In this document: positions 12,638 to 22,300 of the stretch, in pieces | How the letters are laid out: the number at the start of each line of letters is the position of its first letter | How positions within the stretch are numbered: position 1 is the first letter of the stretch | Assembly (NCBI GenBank): GCA_028023455.1 | Contig: JAQFVV010006200.1 | Location: forward strand, 4,441,860-4,505,859 | DNA: 64,000 bases | From: Epiperipatus broadwayi | Lineage: Eukaryota; Onychophora; Udeonychophora; Euonychophora; Peripatidae | Direction: 5' to 3' | The notes under the pieces: generated by a model | The model's database searches: none | Seen by the model: only the letters and a program-made list of their open reading frames with translations | Told to the model about the DNA's origin: nothing | Made by a program: the position numbers and the translations under genes

Positions 12638-12719
12638 AACCCAGTCTTACGAACTTAGAAGAGGGAGGGATTAATGAGTTCTTATTTATTTATTTTTAAA
12701 TAGTTCGTAAGACTGAGTT
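12638..12719. repeat. Hairpin with 14 bp perfect arms
   Basis: CAGTCTTACGAACT at 12642-12655 is the reverse complement of 12702-12715. The loop is about 46 bp and includes GAGGGAGGGA. It could be a terminator-like or element-terminal structure. The role is unknown. Confidence 0.6.
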
Positions 12720-13174
12720 TTTCTTGTAAAACGAATATATACTTTTTTTAAAAAAAAAAATTTTATCGTAAAAATATACAAAATATATAAATACTTTGCA
12801 ATCTGGGATGGATATTGGTGTACGTTAGTTTTATTAATTTCTTTATTCGTCATATTCGCCAAAAAAGGCTGGTGAACAAATTTTATTTTGTTGTTTGCAC
12901 TTTTAAGTGCATGAATTTTAGTTTTTTATATATTTAAACAAAATAGTATTGAGATTCAAGAAGGGGGAGAAATGCACACTTCATTAATTATAATTTAACT
13001 TCTGATAAATGACTTTATCTTACATGGGTTATTATTTTAACATATCAGTGTGTATTTGTTAAACCATTTAAGGCTTTATTTAGTATTTAAATCCAATGTT
13101 TTTATAATCTTATAATAGGATTGCTGGCATATGTCAAGTTATTAATAAGCCACATAGGGCTTTGATCTGATTTG

Positions 13175-13279
13175 CCTGTACCTCATTCCAGGGAGTCATG
13201 ATCATCTTCATTCGTCATTCTTCTCCTCCAAGTATATATTTATATACTGTTTTGATTCACCTGTACCTCATTCCAGGGA
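13175..13279 (+). repeat. Two identical 20-mers, 85 bp apart
   Basis: CCTGTACCTCATTCCAGGGA occurs at 13175-13194 and 13260-13279, each preceded by related flank (TTTGATCTG / TTTGATTCA). This indicates a tandem duplication of about 85 bp with diverged middle. Confidence 0.7.
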
Positions 13280-13331
13280 TTCGAAGCCTTCTGTTTTTGT
13301 TATTGTTCTCATTCATAACAGAAGTTTATGT

Positions 13332-13560
13332 CTACTTCTGAAACAAGTCGGTCAGTGTATTTGAAGCTCTGCATGGACTTACCATAAACCGGATCCATAG
13401 CAACTTTCTACCGACCTTTTTCGATACCACTTTAGCATGAAGCTGGTGTACCACCTTAAAAACTGGAGAATGACCTTGTCTTGGCCAAAGCTGCCATTTT
13501 TCTCTCTCTCGCTGACATAATGCTAGCACCACAATTTCCTATGTTTCGTTTTCTAGCCTG
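13332..13560 (-). other. GC-richer block of unknown identity
   Basis: This block is clearly richer in G and C than its surroundings. A minus-strand 66-codon frame covers 13532-13332, and an ATGGTAAGTCC donor-like site lies near 13378-13388 on the minus strand. No family is recognised. It could be part of a retroelement leader or a captured exon, so I do not assign a function. Confidence 0.3.
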
Positions 13561-14168
13561 TTTGACAAAATAGATCATAATGATATGTGATAATGAAATG
13601 TTTTTCTCTTAGAAATTTTTCATTGGAGTTTAGATCCAACCTCTCATGAAGCTGTCCTCCCCTTTATTGAAATAAGCCATTCCCTGTATTGATAGAGTTT
13701 CGCCATATTCTATCGTTAAATGTTGAAAATGTAAAATAAATAATGTTTTTGGTTTACTTACTGAGCAAAATGTATCCTTATTTTTATTGTTACAAATAAA
13801 GTCAAGAAATGAAAATCAACTTATGTATGAAATGCCAAGGGCATCCTACTAAAATCGTATAATCAGCAAAACTCTATCGTATCTTAATATGTATTATTCT
13901 TAATGTATAAATGTCCACCAAAACACCCAGATCCGTTTTGTAACATGAATTAAAATCCTATTTTTAAATATACATTCAGTATTGTAACTACCACACTAAA
14001 TTCATATCAGTCTAAATAAAATAATTGTATAAAGATCATCAAATATTTTTAACCAAAAATAGAGTTTTAAATGCGTGAAGTTGTATATATAAAATCATCT
14101 TGAATTTTTTGTCAAAATAAATATTTATATTTTTAAACTTTAATCCAGTTGTTCGAATCTCCTTAATA

Positions 14169-14278
14169 ATATTTTTATTTATGTATATTTTTAACTTAAT
14201 ATCTTGGATTTACTAAATCTGTCATATTTTTATTTATGTATATTTTAAACTTAATATCTTGGGTTTACTAAATCTCTC
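14169..14278 (+). repeat. 55 bp tandem duplication
   Basis: Units 14169-14223 and 14224-14278 differ at only a few positions (for example GGATTTACTAAATCTG versus GGGTTTACTAAATCTC). It is a recent local duplication. Confidence 0.85.
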
Positions 14279-14376
14279 ATTATCATCATCAGCTGAGTTC
14301 TCATGCAAAACGATGTAGCACTGGACCCGGAAATAATTAATTTATGTAGTATCATCGTAGGGTGATGTCTATAATC

Positions 14377-14517
14377 TTATAGATTTGGGGACTAAGCAAA
14401 CAGGTTAGAATTCATGATTGCTCCTGACCTGTGTATCTCAGGGATGATTGGATTCGGGGTACTTTTGCTTAGATTCTAAATCTTGTTGGATGAACATACA
14501 TTTTCGACCAGTACAAT
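14377..14517 (+). mobile_element. SINE-like repeat, family C, copy 1
   Basis: It is related to 23378-23513 along its length: the shared end reads AATCTTGTTGG then ATGAACATAC / CTGATCATAC and stops at ACAATATA. A degenerate B-box-like GGATTCGGGGTAC precedes a 60-70 bp tail. It abuts the point where the RTE frame resumes. Confidence 0.5.
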
Positions 14518-15590
14518 ATATAGACCCAGAATATGGTTATATTTTGAAGAGTATTAATAAAAATGCAACAGCAACAATTAGATTATATAATGATACTAAA
14601 ACAATAACATTTAAAAGGATATACAATAGAATGGTTCCATATATCTAAAAAAAATTATAGTAGTTTTACAAGAAATATTTTGTGACTTAAAACCAAAAGC
14701 TAAGGAAGTAGAAATGGAAATTTTTGGGTGATGTAATTGTTTTTGCTAATAATGCTTCCGAGATTCAGGGGTGATGCAGGAGTTATCAAATGAAAGTAAA
14801 AAAGTAGGACTAAATGCCAAAAAAACTAAAGTAATGCTTAAAAGATTTTTTTTTGAAAAAGAAAATAAAGATTAATAATGATGAGTTAAAAATATATAAC
14901 AACTACAAATACCTGTCAAGCATTGGTGGCCTAGCGATTAGTGTAGCTACCTTCCAAGCAGCTAGCCCGGGTTTACTTCCCAGTCAACACTTTGACATAT
15001 AAGAAAAAGAAAACTATAAATACCTTGGTCAGATTATTACTACAGATGGAAATATAATGGATGAAATTGATCATAGAATTAAACTTGTTTTGTATTTTTT
15101 TGGTAGAAACAAGAAAGTATGTGTATGTGTTTGAAAAGAAAGGTTTTTAATAAATGTGTTTTACCAGATTTTATTTATCGATCTGAAACTTGGTCACTTA
15201 CAGAAAAGCAATACAGAGACATTAGTCCTCTCTAAGAAATATGGAAAAATACACATTAGGAGTAACAAAAAAAAAAGAGTTTGAAAATGAAATACATGGG
15301 TTAGAGAACAAACAAATTTTACTGACATTATTGAAAGAATTAAAAAACTAAAGTTGGAAAGAACATATTGCTAAAAGAGATGATAATAGATGAACAGTTG
15401 AAATCTTAAACTGGATTACAAGAGATTGTAAAAGACCTAGAAAAATGCCACATTTGAGATAGATGGATTAAATAAGGAAGTGTGCTGGGATGATGTGAAA
15501 AACAGAAACTAGAGATCAGGGAAACTGAATTGAACTTAGAGTGACCATCCTGAAGTGGATCGATATAAATTGAAAATGATAATGATGTTA
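14518..15590 (+). pseudogene. RTE-type LINE, 3' half: reverse transcriptase palm to C-terminus
   Basis: This continues the LINE broken at 11402. It reads YILKSINKNATATIRLYND (about 14538-14595), a damaged catalytic box near 14725-14745, where the family's FADD reads FLGD, then NNASEIQ. After that come the thumb region with NYKYLGQIITTDGNI (about 15013-15060), the SETWSLTEKQ region (about 15180-15210), and the conserved tail with RDCKRPRK (about 15425-15450). It ends in GATAATGATG-like repeats typical of RTE 3' ends. Stops and frameshifts are frequent. A SINE (14915-15011) sits inside the thumb region. Its closest relatives here are 42279-42461 (3' tail) and 52490-53890 (minus strand). Confidence 0.82.
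14915..15011 (+). mobile_element. tRNA-derived SINE inserted in the LINE, with target duplication
   Basis: GTGGCCTAGCGATTAGTGTA resembles a pol III A box, and CCCGGGTTTACTTCCC resembles a B box. The body is flanked by AACTACAAATACCT (14901-14914) and AACTATAAATACCT (15012-15025), a 14 bp target duplication with one mismatch. It post-dates the LINE copy. Confidence 0.8.
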
Positions 15591-15599
15591 ATCAATTAC

Positions 15600-16389
15600 A
15601 GTATCAAATATATATGTCAATTATCAATAATAATGATTTATTTTGAAGATTGAATATCAAACTTTACACACATATATATCCACACATACATAGTATTGGT
15701 TAAATTTTTTTATATATAATTTACACATTGATGCATCGATATGTAATTGATCAAGCCATACTGAGCCATTGCTAGAACCGATCTTCATTATCAATGTACT
15801 TAGTTTTATTATTCAAAGTATGACCTCAATGATGTAATACTTTATAGGATGGTTGTAATTCTCTAGCAATAATCACTCTTACTTAATTTTCGATTATAAT
15901 ATATTTTTCTCAGTATAAATCAGGTTTATTTGTTTTGAGAATAAGAATGCTTTTACATTTTCTTGCACTATTTTCAATTGAAGGAGTAATTTGCCTATTA
16001 TTTCTTAAATATTTATTCTTTTTTATTAAGTTACCAATTTTCTAACATAATTTGAAACATTTTGAAATTCTTTATGACTCACAATCACATAAATGAGTAT
16101 AATGTATTCTATGCAACTAGGTTAAGAATAAAACAAAAGATTGATACAACACAAATTAGAAAAGTGACAAAAAATTTAAAATACAAAATCTTATTCCAGG
16201 TATATACAAACACATAAATTACCATAATCTAGCTTATATCTGTGCATATGTCGTCTGGCTTTCCATCTTTATTTAACTTATTTTTCAAAGATGTATATGC
16301 ACATTCCGCAGATAGTAACTATATTCAATAAGTTAATGAACTATATTATTTGATACAAAAATTTATATTATATAACATTTCAGTATGGA
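15600..16389. other. AT-rich stretch without recognised feature
   Basis: No coding or RNA feature was seen. It contains a TA run and CA-rich simple sequence. Confidence 0.55.
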
Positions 16390-16509
16390 TATATATTGGA
16401 CTTGAACTCAGTCTTTCAATCTCCCTATAGCTATCTATTCCATCCTGTAAAACTGATACACACAATCACACACATGTAAAAAAGATACACGACCACATAA
16501 ATGTGAAAA

Positions 16510-16580
16510 AGATAAATAATCTCCAATATACATATTTTATGCTAAGCCAGCACTCATCAGTTAGTCCAGATCACCATCTC
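16510..16580 (-). ncRNA. Hammerhead ribozyme, degenerate copy
   Basis: Minus strand: the core CTGATGA (16560-16554) is intact and stem II GTGCT/AGCAT is kept, but the conserved GAAA reads AAAA. Stem I (ACTAA with TTGGA) has one wobble and one mismatch. It is expected to be inactive. Confidence 0.6.
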
Positions 16581-16816
16581 CCACACACATATACAATCAA
16601 TGCTCAGTATATACTAAGATAATAAATTTTCAAACTTTAATGGATAAGCTTCAATCTTCTCCACCCTTCAACTCTTCAGTAATCCATATCATTGAAAATC
16701 TGAGGATATGAATGGTTGAAGAATCTGAGAGTGGAGAAGATTGAAGCATATCCATTAAAGTTTGAAAATTTTCTATCATAATATAAACTAAGTGCTGATT
16801 ATATATATGTGTGGAA

Positions 16817-16890
16817 GATGGTAATCTGCACCAACTGATGAGTACTGGTTCAGCATGAAATATATATATATATATTGGAGATGGTTTATC
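16817..16890 (+). ncRNA. Hammerhead ribozyme, family A copy
   Basis: CTGATGA is at 16835-16841 and GAAA at 16857-16860. Stem II is GTACT/AGCAT with one mismatch. Stem I pairs CCAA (16831-16834) with TTGG (16875-16878). Stem III is expanded to a (TA)n hairpin. The core is intact. Confidence 0.65.
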
Positions 16891-17089
16891 TTTTTCACAC
16901 GTATGTGTCATGTATATCAGTTGTATAGGATAGAGTAAATAGCTGTAGAGCTCTAGAAAATCTTGAGTTGAAGTTTCTTCTAATCATATTATGTTTAGTA
17001 TAGACAATATACATGTATTAATTTATTACATATAATAAATAAATAAACTAATTCAAGGAAAACGTGAGGCTTCGATTATATAAACCTAT

Positions 17090-17863
17090 ACACCCTGAGC
17101 ACCTGAGTGATAATGTTGATTTAAGATTTTTTTATGTAAAATATGTAGAGATATTTTTCAGGTTTAATGCCAATATGAGGCAATTGGATTTATTCACTCA
17201 CTTCCATAAAAGGTAGAGATTGTTTCTCAAGCCTGTTACATGGGTTTTGATGTTGTATTGGATTGTGGTTGGTGACATGGCGTCCAGAGATAATCTTTGA
17301 AAAGGAAATTTTTTTTCAGGTTACTCTAAATAAATTTTGTCATCAGCCAGGATTTCAATAATCATTGGGGATATTACTTTGGTGTGTGGATTGATGATGA
17401 TGGGAGACACAGACAAATGTTGATATAAACAAAAGGGGGGTGGCATTGGAGTAATAGAGTGTGATGATTGTGTGAAAGTTGTCATTTTTAGATCTTAGCA
17501 GTTTTCTAGGTACAGCAGAACAAGCAACCTGTAAGCAAGGGGGGCAGTGACTGGTCTTAAGAGGGTAAGAGAAATTTTTATATACTTTATATATATATAT
17601 CTATGTATAAATATGTTTTGATTTGTTCTCATTGTACACGTGATATTTGTGTCAGTTAAATAGTAGATAGCAGGCATGGACTTAGGATGAATATAAGGAA
17701 AGGAACAGGCAGTATGTGGGAATGATGGGGAAAAGGATGTAGATGCATAGGAGATTAGAGGAGGGGAAGGTATGAAAACTAAAAAATAGTACAAAAAAGA
17801 GTATTGTTTAGATGAAGAGATAGTTATAGAAAGCAATAGACTATTATAGTACAAAGAAAAAAA
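17090..17863 (+). other. Possible 5' leader of the chimeric retroelement
   Basis: G-rich sequence unlike the AT-rich surroundings leads directly into the gag-like frame at 17864. GGTGACATGGCGTCC near 17271-17285 could be near a primer-binding site, but I could not match it to a tRNA 3' end, nor find a matching repeat downstream that would define LTRs. Confidence 0.3.
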
Positions 17864-18213
17864 ATGGAAGTGACAATTCAAGACCTATACCAGCTTATGT
17901 TAACCATGAACATACAGAGTAATAAAAAAGAAAAAGAAGGCAGAAAGAGAGCAGAAGAGATGAAGAGTGAATTTTCTAAGATAGCAGAGAAAATAAGTGA
18001 ATACAATAAGAAAGCAGAGGAAACTCAGAGAAAGATGGATGACTAGTGGGGAAAAGATCGAACAGAGAGGGAGGAGATTAAAGAGGAATTCAGAAAGAGG
18101 GATGAGACATAAATAAAACTTTAGATAATCTGGAAAAGGCTCCACAGGGGAGCTCCAAGACCATCCAAAAAGAAATGCAGAATGTATAAGGACAGCAGGA
18201 GGAAAGAAGGGAC
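17864..18213 (+). pseudogene. Gag-like N-terminus of a retroelement, frameshifted
   Basis: The frame opens with a methionine at 17864 followed by TIQDLYQLMLTMN, then a long charged Lys/Glu/Arg coiled coil rich in KKAEE and REEIKEEF patterns. This resembles the coiled-coil start of Gag in some invertebrate LTR retroelements. An in-frame stop at 18044-18046 is followed by more coiled-coil sequence, then a stop near 18108. The reading frame then shifts near 18110 so that LDNLEKAPQGSS, another stop near 18187, and QQEERRDLQLDQL lead without gap into the next frame (18214). It is therefore one broken coding unit with the downstream chimera. The gag function, particle assembly, is inferred only from position and composition. 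Confidence 0.55.
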
Positions 18214-19536
18214 TTGCAACTTGATCAACTAGGAAATATTGAGACAGTATCCCAAGTAACAATTCAAAAACCACTGGTTGAATTGGTTCAGGTATTACCA
18301 GAGGTTGAAGTTAGGGAAGAACAAAGTGCTAAATTAGTGTGTGAAACTTCCAGTGAAAAAGATATGGTAGAATGGCAGAAAGAAACACAGACTCTTCCAG
18401 AGGAAGAGAAATACAACCTCATTGCTTACGATCAAAAAAGAATATCAATCACTAATAAGGTTACTATGGATGATGTTGTAAAATATAGTTATTCCATGGA
18501 TGATAACAGTATAACAGCAGAAGTCAAAGACCTAGCCAAACCAAAAGCTTCAATGACTCCACAGATAGTCAATTGTGATAAAACTGCAGTTACAATCAAA
18601 TGGGATGAACCTGAGGAGGATGATGGCAGTTCCATGTGTAATTATGTAATTGAAAGATGTGATAATATTAGTTTAAGATGGGTTACATTCAATGCTGATT
18701 TTGTAATAAGTAAAACTTACTACACCATAACAGGCTTAGAGTACGAGTTCAGAGTGATTGTCCAAAATGCTGCAGGTATGGAAAAGCCCTCACTTCCATC
18801 TAAATCCATCAAAGCCAAGGCAGTATTTATTGCTAAACCCCTAACCATGATAAAAAGGTTAAATAATGTTAATGGTTATATTCATAAAGATGGTACTCTG
18901 CAGTGCAAATTTAGGAGTGATCTTCTGCCTACCATCATGTGGTGTATGGATGGAAAGGGACATGCACCCAGCAATAAGTGCTTGATGACTTGTATGAAAG
19001 CTGCAATGACAATGGCTATTATTAAAGCTGGCATTGAGGATTCTGGAAAGAGTGTTGGTGAAATAAGTGAGCATGTGAAAAATAAGCATGAGAGTTGGGT
19101 AGAGCCAATCAACTGTAAAGTTAATCAGGCCACTAACTTTACACAAATCTACTTTCATGTTGGTCATGGCTTCCAGAATGTGACAAAAACCCCACTATCA
19201 ACAGAGGGAAAGAGAATTGATAAAGGAAATCAGAAGGAAGCCTTGGAACACTTAAAAAGAACTGCAGAGAGACAAAGAAAGAGGGGCTTTCAACCATTTG
19301 ATTTCCAAATAGGTGACCAAGTAGGGGTGCACATGCAAGATGTTGGGGACTCATGGCAGAATCAATATAGAAAATTCTCTCCATTATATTGTCCGCCCTT
19401 CAAGATAAGAAAGCTGTGTGAAGAAAAGGTATTTCTCATTCAGAAATATAAGGGAATCAGGCAAACATGTGAGGCCCTGAGTTTAAAGCTCTACCACCAG
19501 GTACCTCCAGATCCAGGAAAACATAGAGGGTCTTAG
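18214..19536 (+). CDS. Chimeric ORF: titin/twitchin-like Ig-FN3-Ig fused to integrase C-terminal end
   Basis: This is an uninterrupted 440-codon frame. Residues 1-12 finish the gag-like coiled coil. Residues about 25-104 form an I-set immunoglobulin domain (C43, W54; the second Cys position reads YSYS). About 108-205 form a fibronectin type III domain with the features of giant muscle proteins: W130, EEDDGSS, Y144, W156, LEYEFRV, NAAG. About 206-303 form a second Ig domain (C231, W243, DSGK at 276-279; second Cys lost). From residue about 304 the sequence changes to the end of a retroelement integrase core (NQATNFTQIYFHVGHGF), then EALEHLKRTAERQRKRG and a C-terminal domain with FQIGDQV to about residue 430. 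Protease, RT, RNase H and the integrase catalytic residues are absent. No intron interrupts the ~880 bp host-like part, which suggests capture through RNA. Whether it is expressed is unknown. The start at 18214 is only the first Met of the open frame; translation would more likely have begun upstream in gag. Confidence 0.75.
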   Translation: MQLDQLGNIETVSQVTIQKPLVELVQVLPEVEVREEQSAKLVCETSSEKDMVEWQKETQTLPEEEKYNLIAYDQKRISITNKVTMDDVVKYSYSMDDNSITAEVKDLAKPKASMTPQIVNCDKTAVTIKWDEPEEDDGSSMCNYVIERCDNISLRWVTFNADFVISKTYYTITGLEYEFRVIVQNAAGMEKPSLPSKSIKAKAVFIAKPLTMIKRLNNVNGYIHKDGTLQCKFRSDLLPTIMWCMDGKGHAPSNKCLMTCMKAAMTMAIIKAGIEDSGKSVGEISEHVKNKHESWVEPINCKVNQATNFTQIYFHVGHGFQNVTKTPLSTEGKRIDKGNQKEALEHLKRTAERQRKRGFQPFDFQIGDQVGVHMQDVGDSWQNQYRKFSPLYCPPFKIRKLCEEKVFLIQKYKGIRQTCEALSLKLYHQVPPDPGKHRGS

Positions 19537-22009
19537 GAAAAAGGGTAATAATGGGTACTGATTTGAAATGAATAGGACCATGAATTTTCAAATTAGTATA
19601 AAGCTATATGAATTTTTGGGGATATATATGTAGTCAGTCACAAACCATAGAATAGATTAATATATTTTTGTTATGAAGCAGTTTGGTTATTCTTTAATAT
19701 AAACTTCGAGGGTCTCTGCTGTAGAAAAAAAAGGATTTTACCAGAGTAGGTTTGATCATTTTTTTATTGTTTTTTTCTTTTCATAACTTGAGGGATATGA
19801 AGCATTCAGTGTGTTTGCACATACAGAGCTTCATGATAGTTGTTGGAAATAACATACGTCTATAGATTTTTAAAGCTCAAACATCTAATTTTTCATTTTT
19901 ATTTGTTTGTATAGGTGTGTGTCTTGATGAATGAGAGTGCTCATGTATATATTTTGTTTTATTGAAATGCATTTTTTATATATATTTAGAAAGAAAAATA
20001 TATTTCCATTGTCTTATATATTTGTCCTAAAGGCGATTCTTTTCTTGCGAATAACATTTTGATGATTCTGTTTTTTTTCTAAACATTCCAAAAAATGTAG
20101 TTGCATGTAAGTGTGAATTTATTTTCTCATCCTTGAGGCCATTAAAAAGCAAGTAAGATTTTCATACCTTGGTGTAATCTTAACAGGATTGTGTCACCTG
20201 TTTTAGATAAAAGATCAACCCAGCTAGTTGCATGGAAGTGTTAAATTATTTTCTTATCTTTAAACTGATTTAAATCAAAGATCAATCATGCGATCTGTTT
20301 TCATTTCTAACCAAGGCAGTTATAGTATGGGTGTTAAAAAATATAGAAAACAAAGAGTGGCTTAGCAAAAGTTTTTATAAATACTGGGCTAAATTTTTGA
20401 GAAGAGGTCAGTCAAAGTCAAAAAACCAAGACGTAAAACTCAAGCAGTCAGAGAATAAAAATAAAGTTGTTGGCAGTAAAAAAAAAGTTTGTGCTTTTTA
20501 AAGCAAAAGTTTTAAGAGAAAAGTGATTCTCAACTACTAGAGCAATTGACTATATTTAAGCTAAGAAGAGATCCACGTGATGATGTGTGAGTAGGACAAA
20601 TGTACTTTTCCCTTCTCTAAAAATCTCCAGAAAAATGCATCTAAAGAAGAGGAAGAAAGACAATTGACCCCATGCTGCTGCTATGAAAGAAGATAGAGAA
20701 CCAACGTCGAAGCCGGTCTATCCTGAGTCCAGTAAAGCCCAAGGTCGACCCTGACAATGAGTGAACCAGTAGGAAAATATCTGCCTCAAGCAAAGTGACA
20801 CCGTAATCTATTGCAAGTATAAACTTTCTATCATTAAAAAAAAATTATTTATATCTTAAGAATGCCTTCTATAAAAATTCGAACCTTTAATTTCCTCAGA
20901 TCTATAAAATTAGTAAAAGACTTTCTTAAAGAGATGCGTTTCAAAAGAATGGTTATATATATATGAGTGTTTTAGTTTTTTGACTATCTTAAAAAATGTG
21001 TGTTTCAAAAAAGACAGTGATAGTTTTTTTTTTTTATTATTATTATTGCTTTTGACAAGTCAATTTAAATTATAACTAGATTACTTGTTAATGGTTAAAA
21101 CAAAAAAAAAGTGTAATGTATAATTCTAAGTGGAACAAAATATTGTTAGAGAGTTTATAATTGCAGCTTTTATATATTTTATTTTGAGATATGCCGGTAT
21201 GTTCTTTTTAAGTATAATATATATTTATTGATTAATTTATTTGTGCCAATTTGGTTAAGTATGGGGACAAATGATATTACACTATGAAACCAATTTATGT
21301 ATAAATTTGTTTGCTTTATCCCGAATCTAAAGTGGGAAAGGGGTAACGATTTATTTTGAATGGTAAAATAAGAATCAGTCAAAGTTAAATTTCTTAAATC
21401 GCGTCTAAGTCTGGCTTAGTTAAAAATGTCATTTATTTAAACAAAAAAAAAAAAAAGAGAAAGAAAAGAAATCAAATATCTGTATAAAATGTGCCCTCTT
21501 CCCATATATGTATAATCACAATACCTTGTTAAAGAAATTTAAAATATGAATGAGTGTTAAGATTATTTTGTTTAATTTAGATTAAGATTCTTTGTGACAA
21601 TTAAAAAAAATAAAATGATATATATATATGCGTCTATTTATGTGTTAAAATAATAATAATAATAATAATAATAGTGCTTCTTTCCCAAGTATAAAACGGG
21701 CAATATTACTTATTGCCAAGATATGTGTTCATCTCACTATATATATATATTTAGTGATGCATGCCCTTGGGGAAAGAAATATCTCAGCAGTAGTAATTTT
21801 TTCACCTCTTTAGCATTTTATGATTAAGATTTATATTTGAAACACTTGGGCATTTTATAGCCTATAAGATATGGTTGTCTTAAATTTCCCCATTATTGCT
21901 TATTAAATACAGGTTTAGGAAAATATCTATGCAGATATAAGTTAATGCTTTTAATGGGCAAATATATCAGTGGCCTAATAGATTGATCTGTGCCTATATG
22001 GCTTTTAAT
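19537..22009. other. Unassigned region 3' of the chimeric ORF
   Basis: It may contain the 3' part and LTR of the retroelement. 20560-20820 is GC-richer, with CCTGAGTCCAGTAAAG and CAAGGTCGACCCTGAC. I found no repeat of the 5' leader that would prove an LTR, and no env-like frame. Poly-purine and TA runs are scattered through it. Confidence 0.4.
21650..21673. repeat. (AAT)n microsatellite
   Basis: A short AAT run of about eight units. Confidence 0.9.
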
Positions 22010-22300
22010 AAAGAATAGATGTCGAGTATGCTATGCGGACTGCCACACGAATATTTTACTGGTCCTGGCGATACGAGATAGCCATGGTTTTCTTTGAGCT
22101 GATGAATGGGTAGACTATAACGATAGGGATTCGAAGCCCACGCTCTATTACTTCCTACATAAGCCAAGCTGAATGCAGATGTGTTATCATAGGAACATGT
22201 ATATATATATTTCTGCTCGAAAAAGGAGATTGGCCCATGTTTGCCAATGCTAATAATATAGCCAGCACAGGATTCAAACCCAGACGCCACTGAATGCTGT
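22010..22300 (-). mobile_element. SINE-like repeat with two B-box-like strings
   Basis: On the minus strand CTGGGTTTGAATCCTG (near 22286-22271) and GGGCTTCGAATCCCT (near 22138-22124) both resemble pol III B boxes, about 150 bp apart. This suggests a dimeric tRNA-derived SINE. Target duplications were not resolved. Confidence 0.45.

Larger units (their letters stand above)
11403..14376. mobile_element. About 3 kb insertion splitting the RTE LINE
   Basis: The LINE reading frame stops at about 11402 and resumes at 14518 with the next RT segment, so the sequence between is foreign to it. It holds a (TA)n palindrome, a TATA-box candidate followed by a GC-richer leader, a hairpin at 12638-12719, a duplicated 20-mer and a 55 bp tandem pair, and it ends in a SINE-like unit (14377-14517). 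No transposase or RT was recognised inside, and no target duplication is clear. It may be several nested insertions. Confidence 0.55.
16390..16985. mobile_element. Head-to-head pair of ribozyme SINEs (family A)
   Basis: A minus-strand copy (16390-16665) and a plus-strand copy (about 16680-16985) of the same short element face away from a shared centre near 16670-16720. Each has a 5' part containing TCCATTAAAGTTTGAAAAT-like sequence, a hammerhead-like middle, then CACATGTG, and a tRNA-like 3' part with B-box-like GAGTTCAAGTCC (minus copy). The pair forms a foldback of about 270 bp arms. Confidence 0.7.

Noticed and set aside
17090-20820. Paired LTRs around the chimeric ORF
   Set aside because: The 5' leader and the GC-richer 3' region were compared by eye and show no shared sequence, so LTRs are not claimed.
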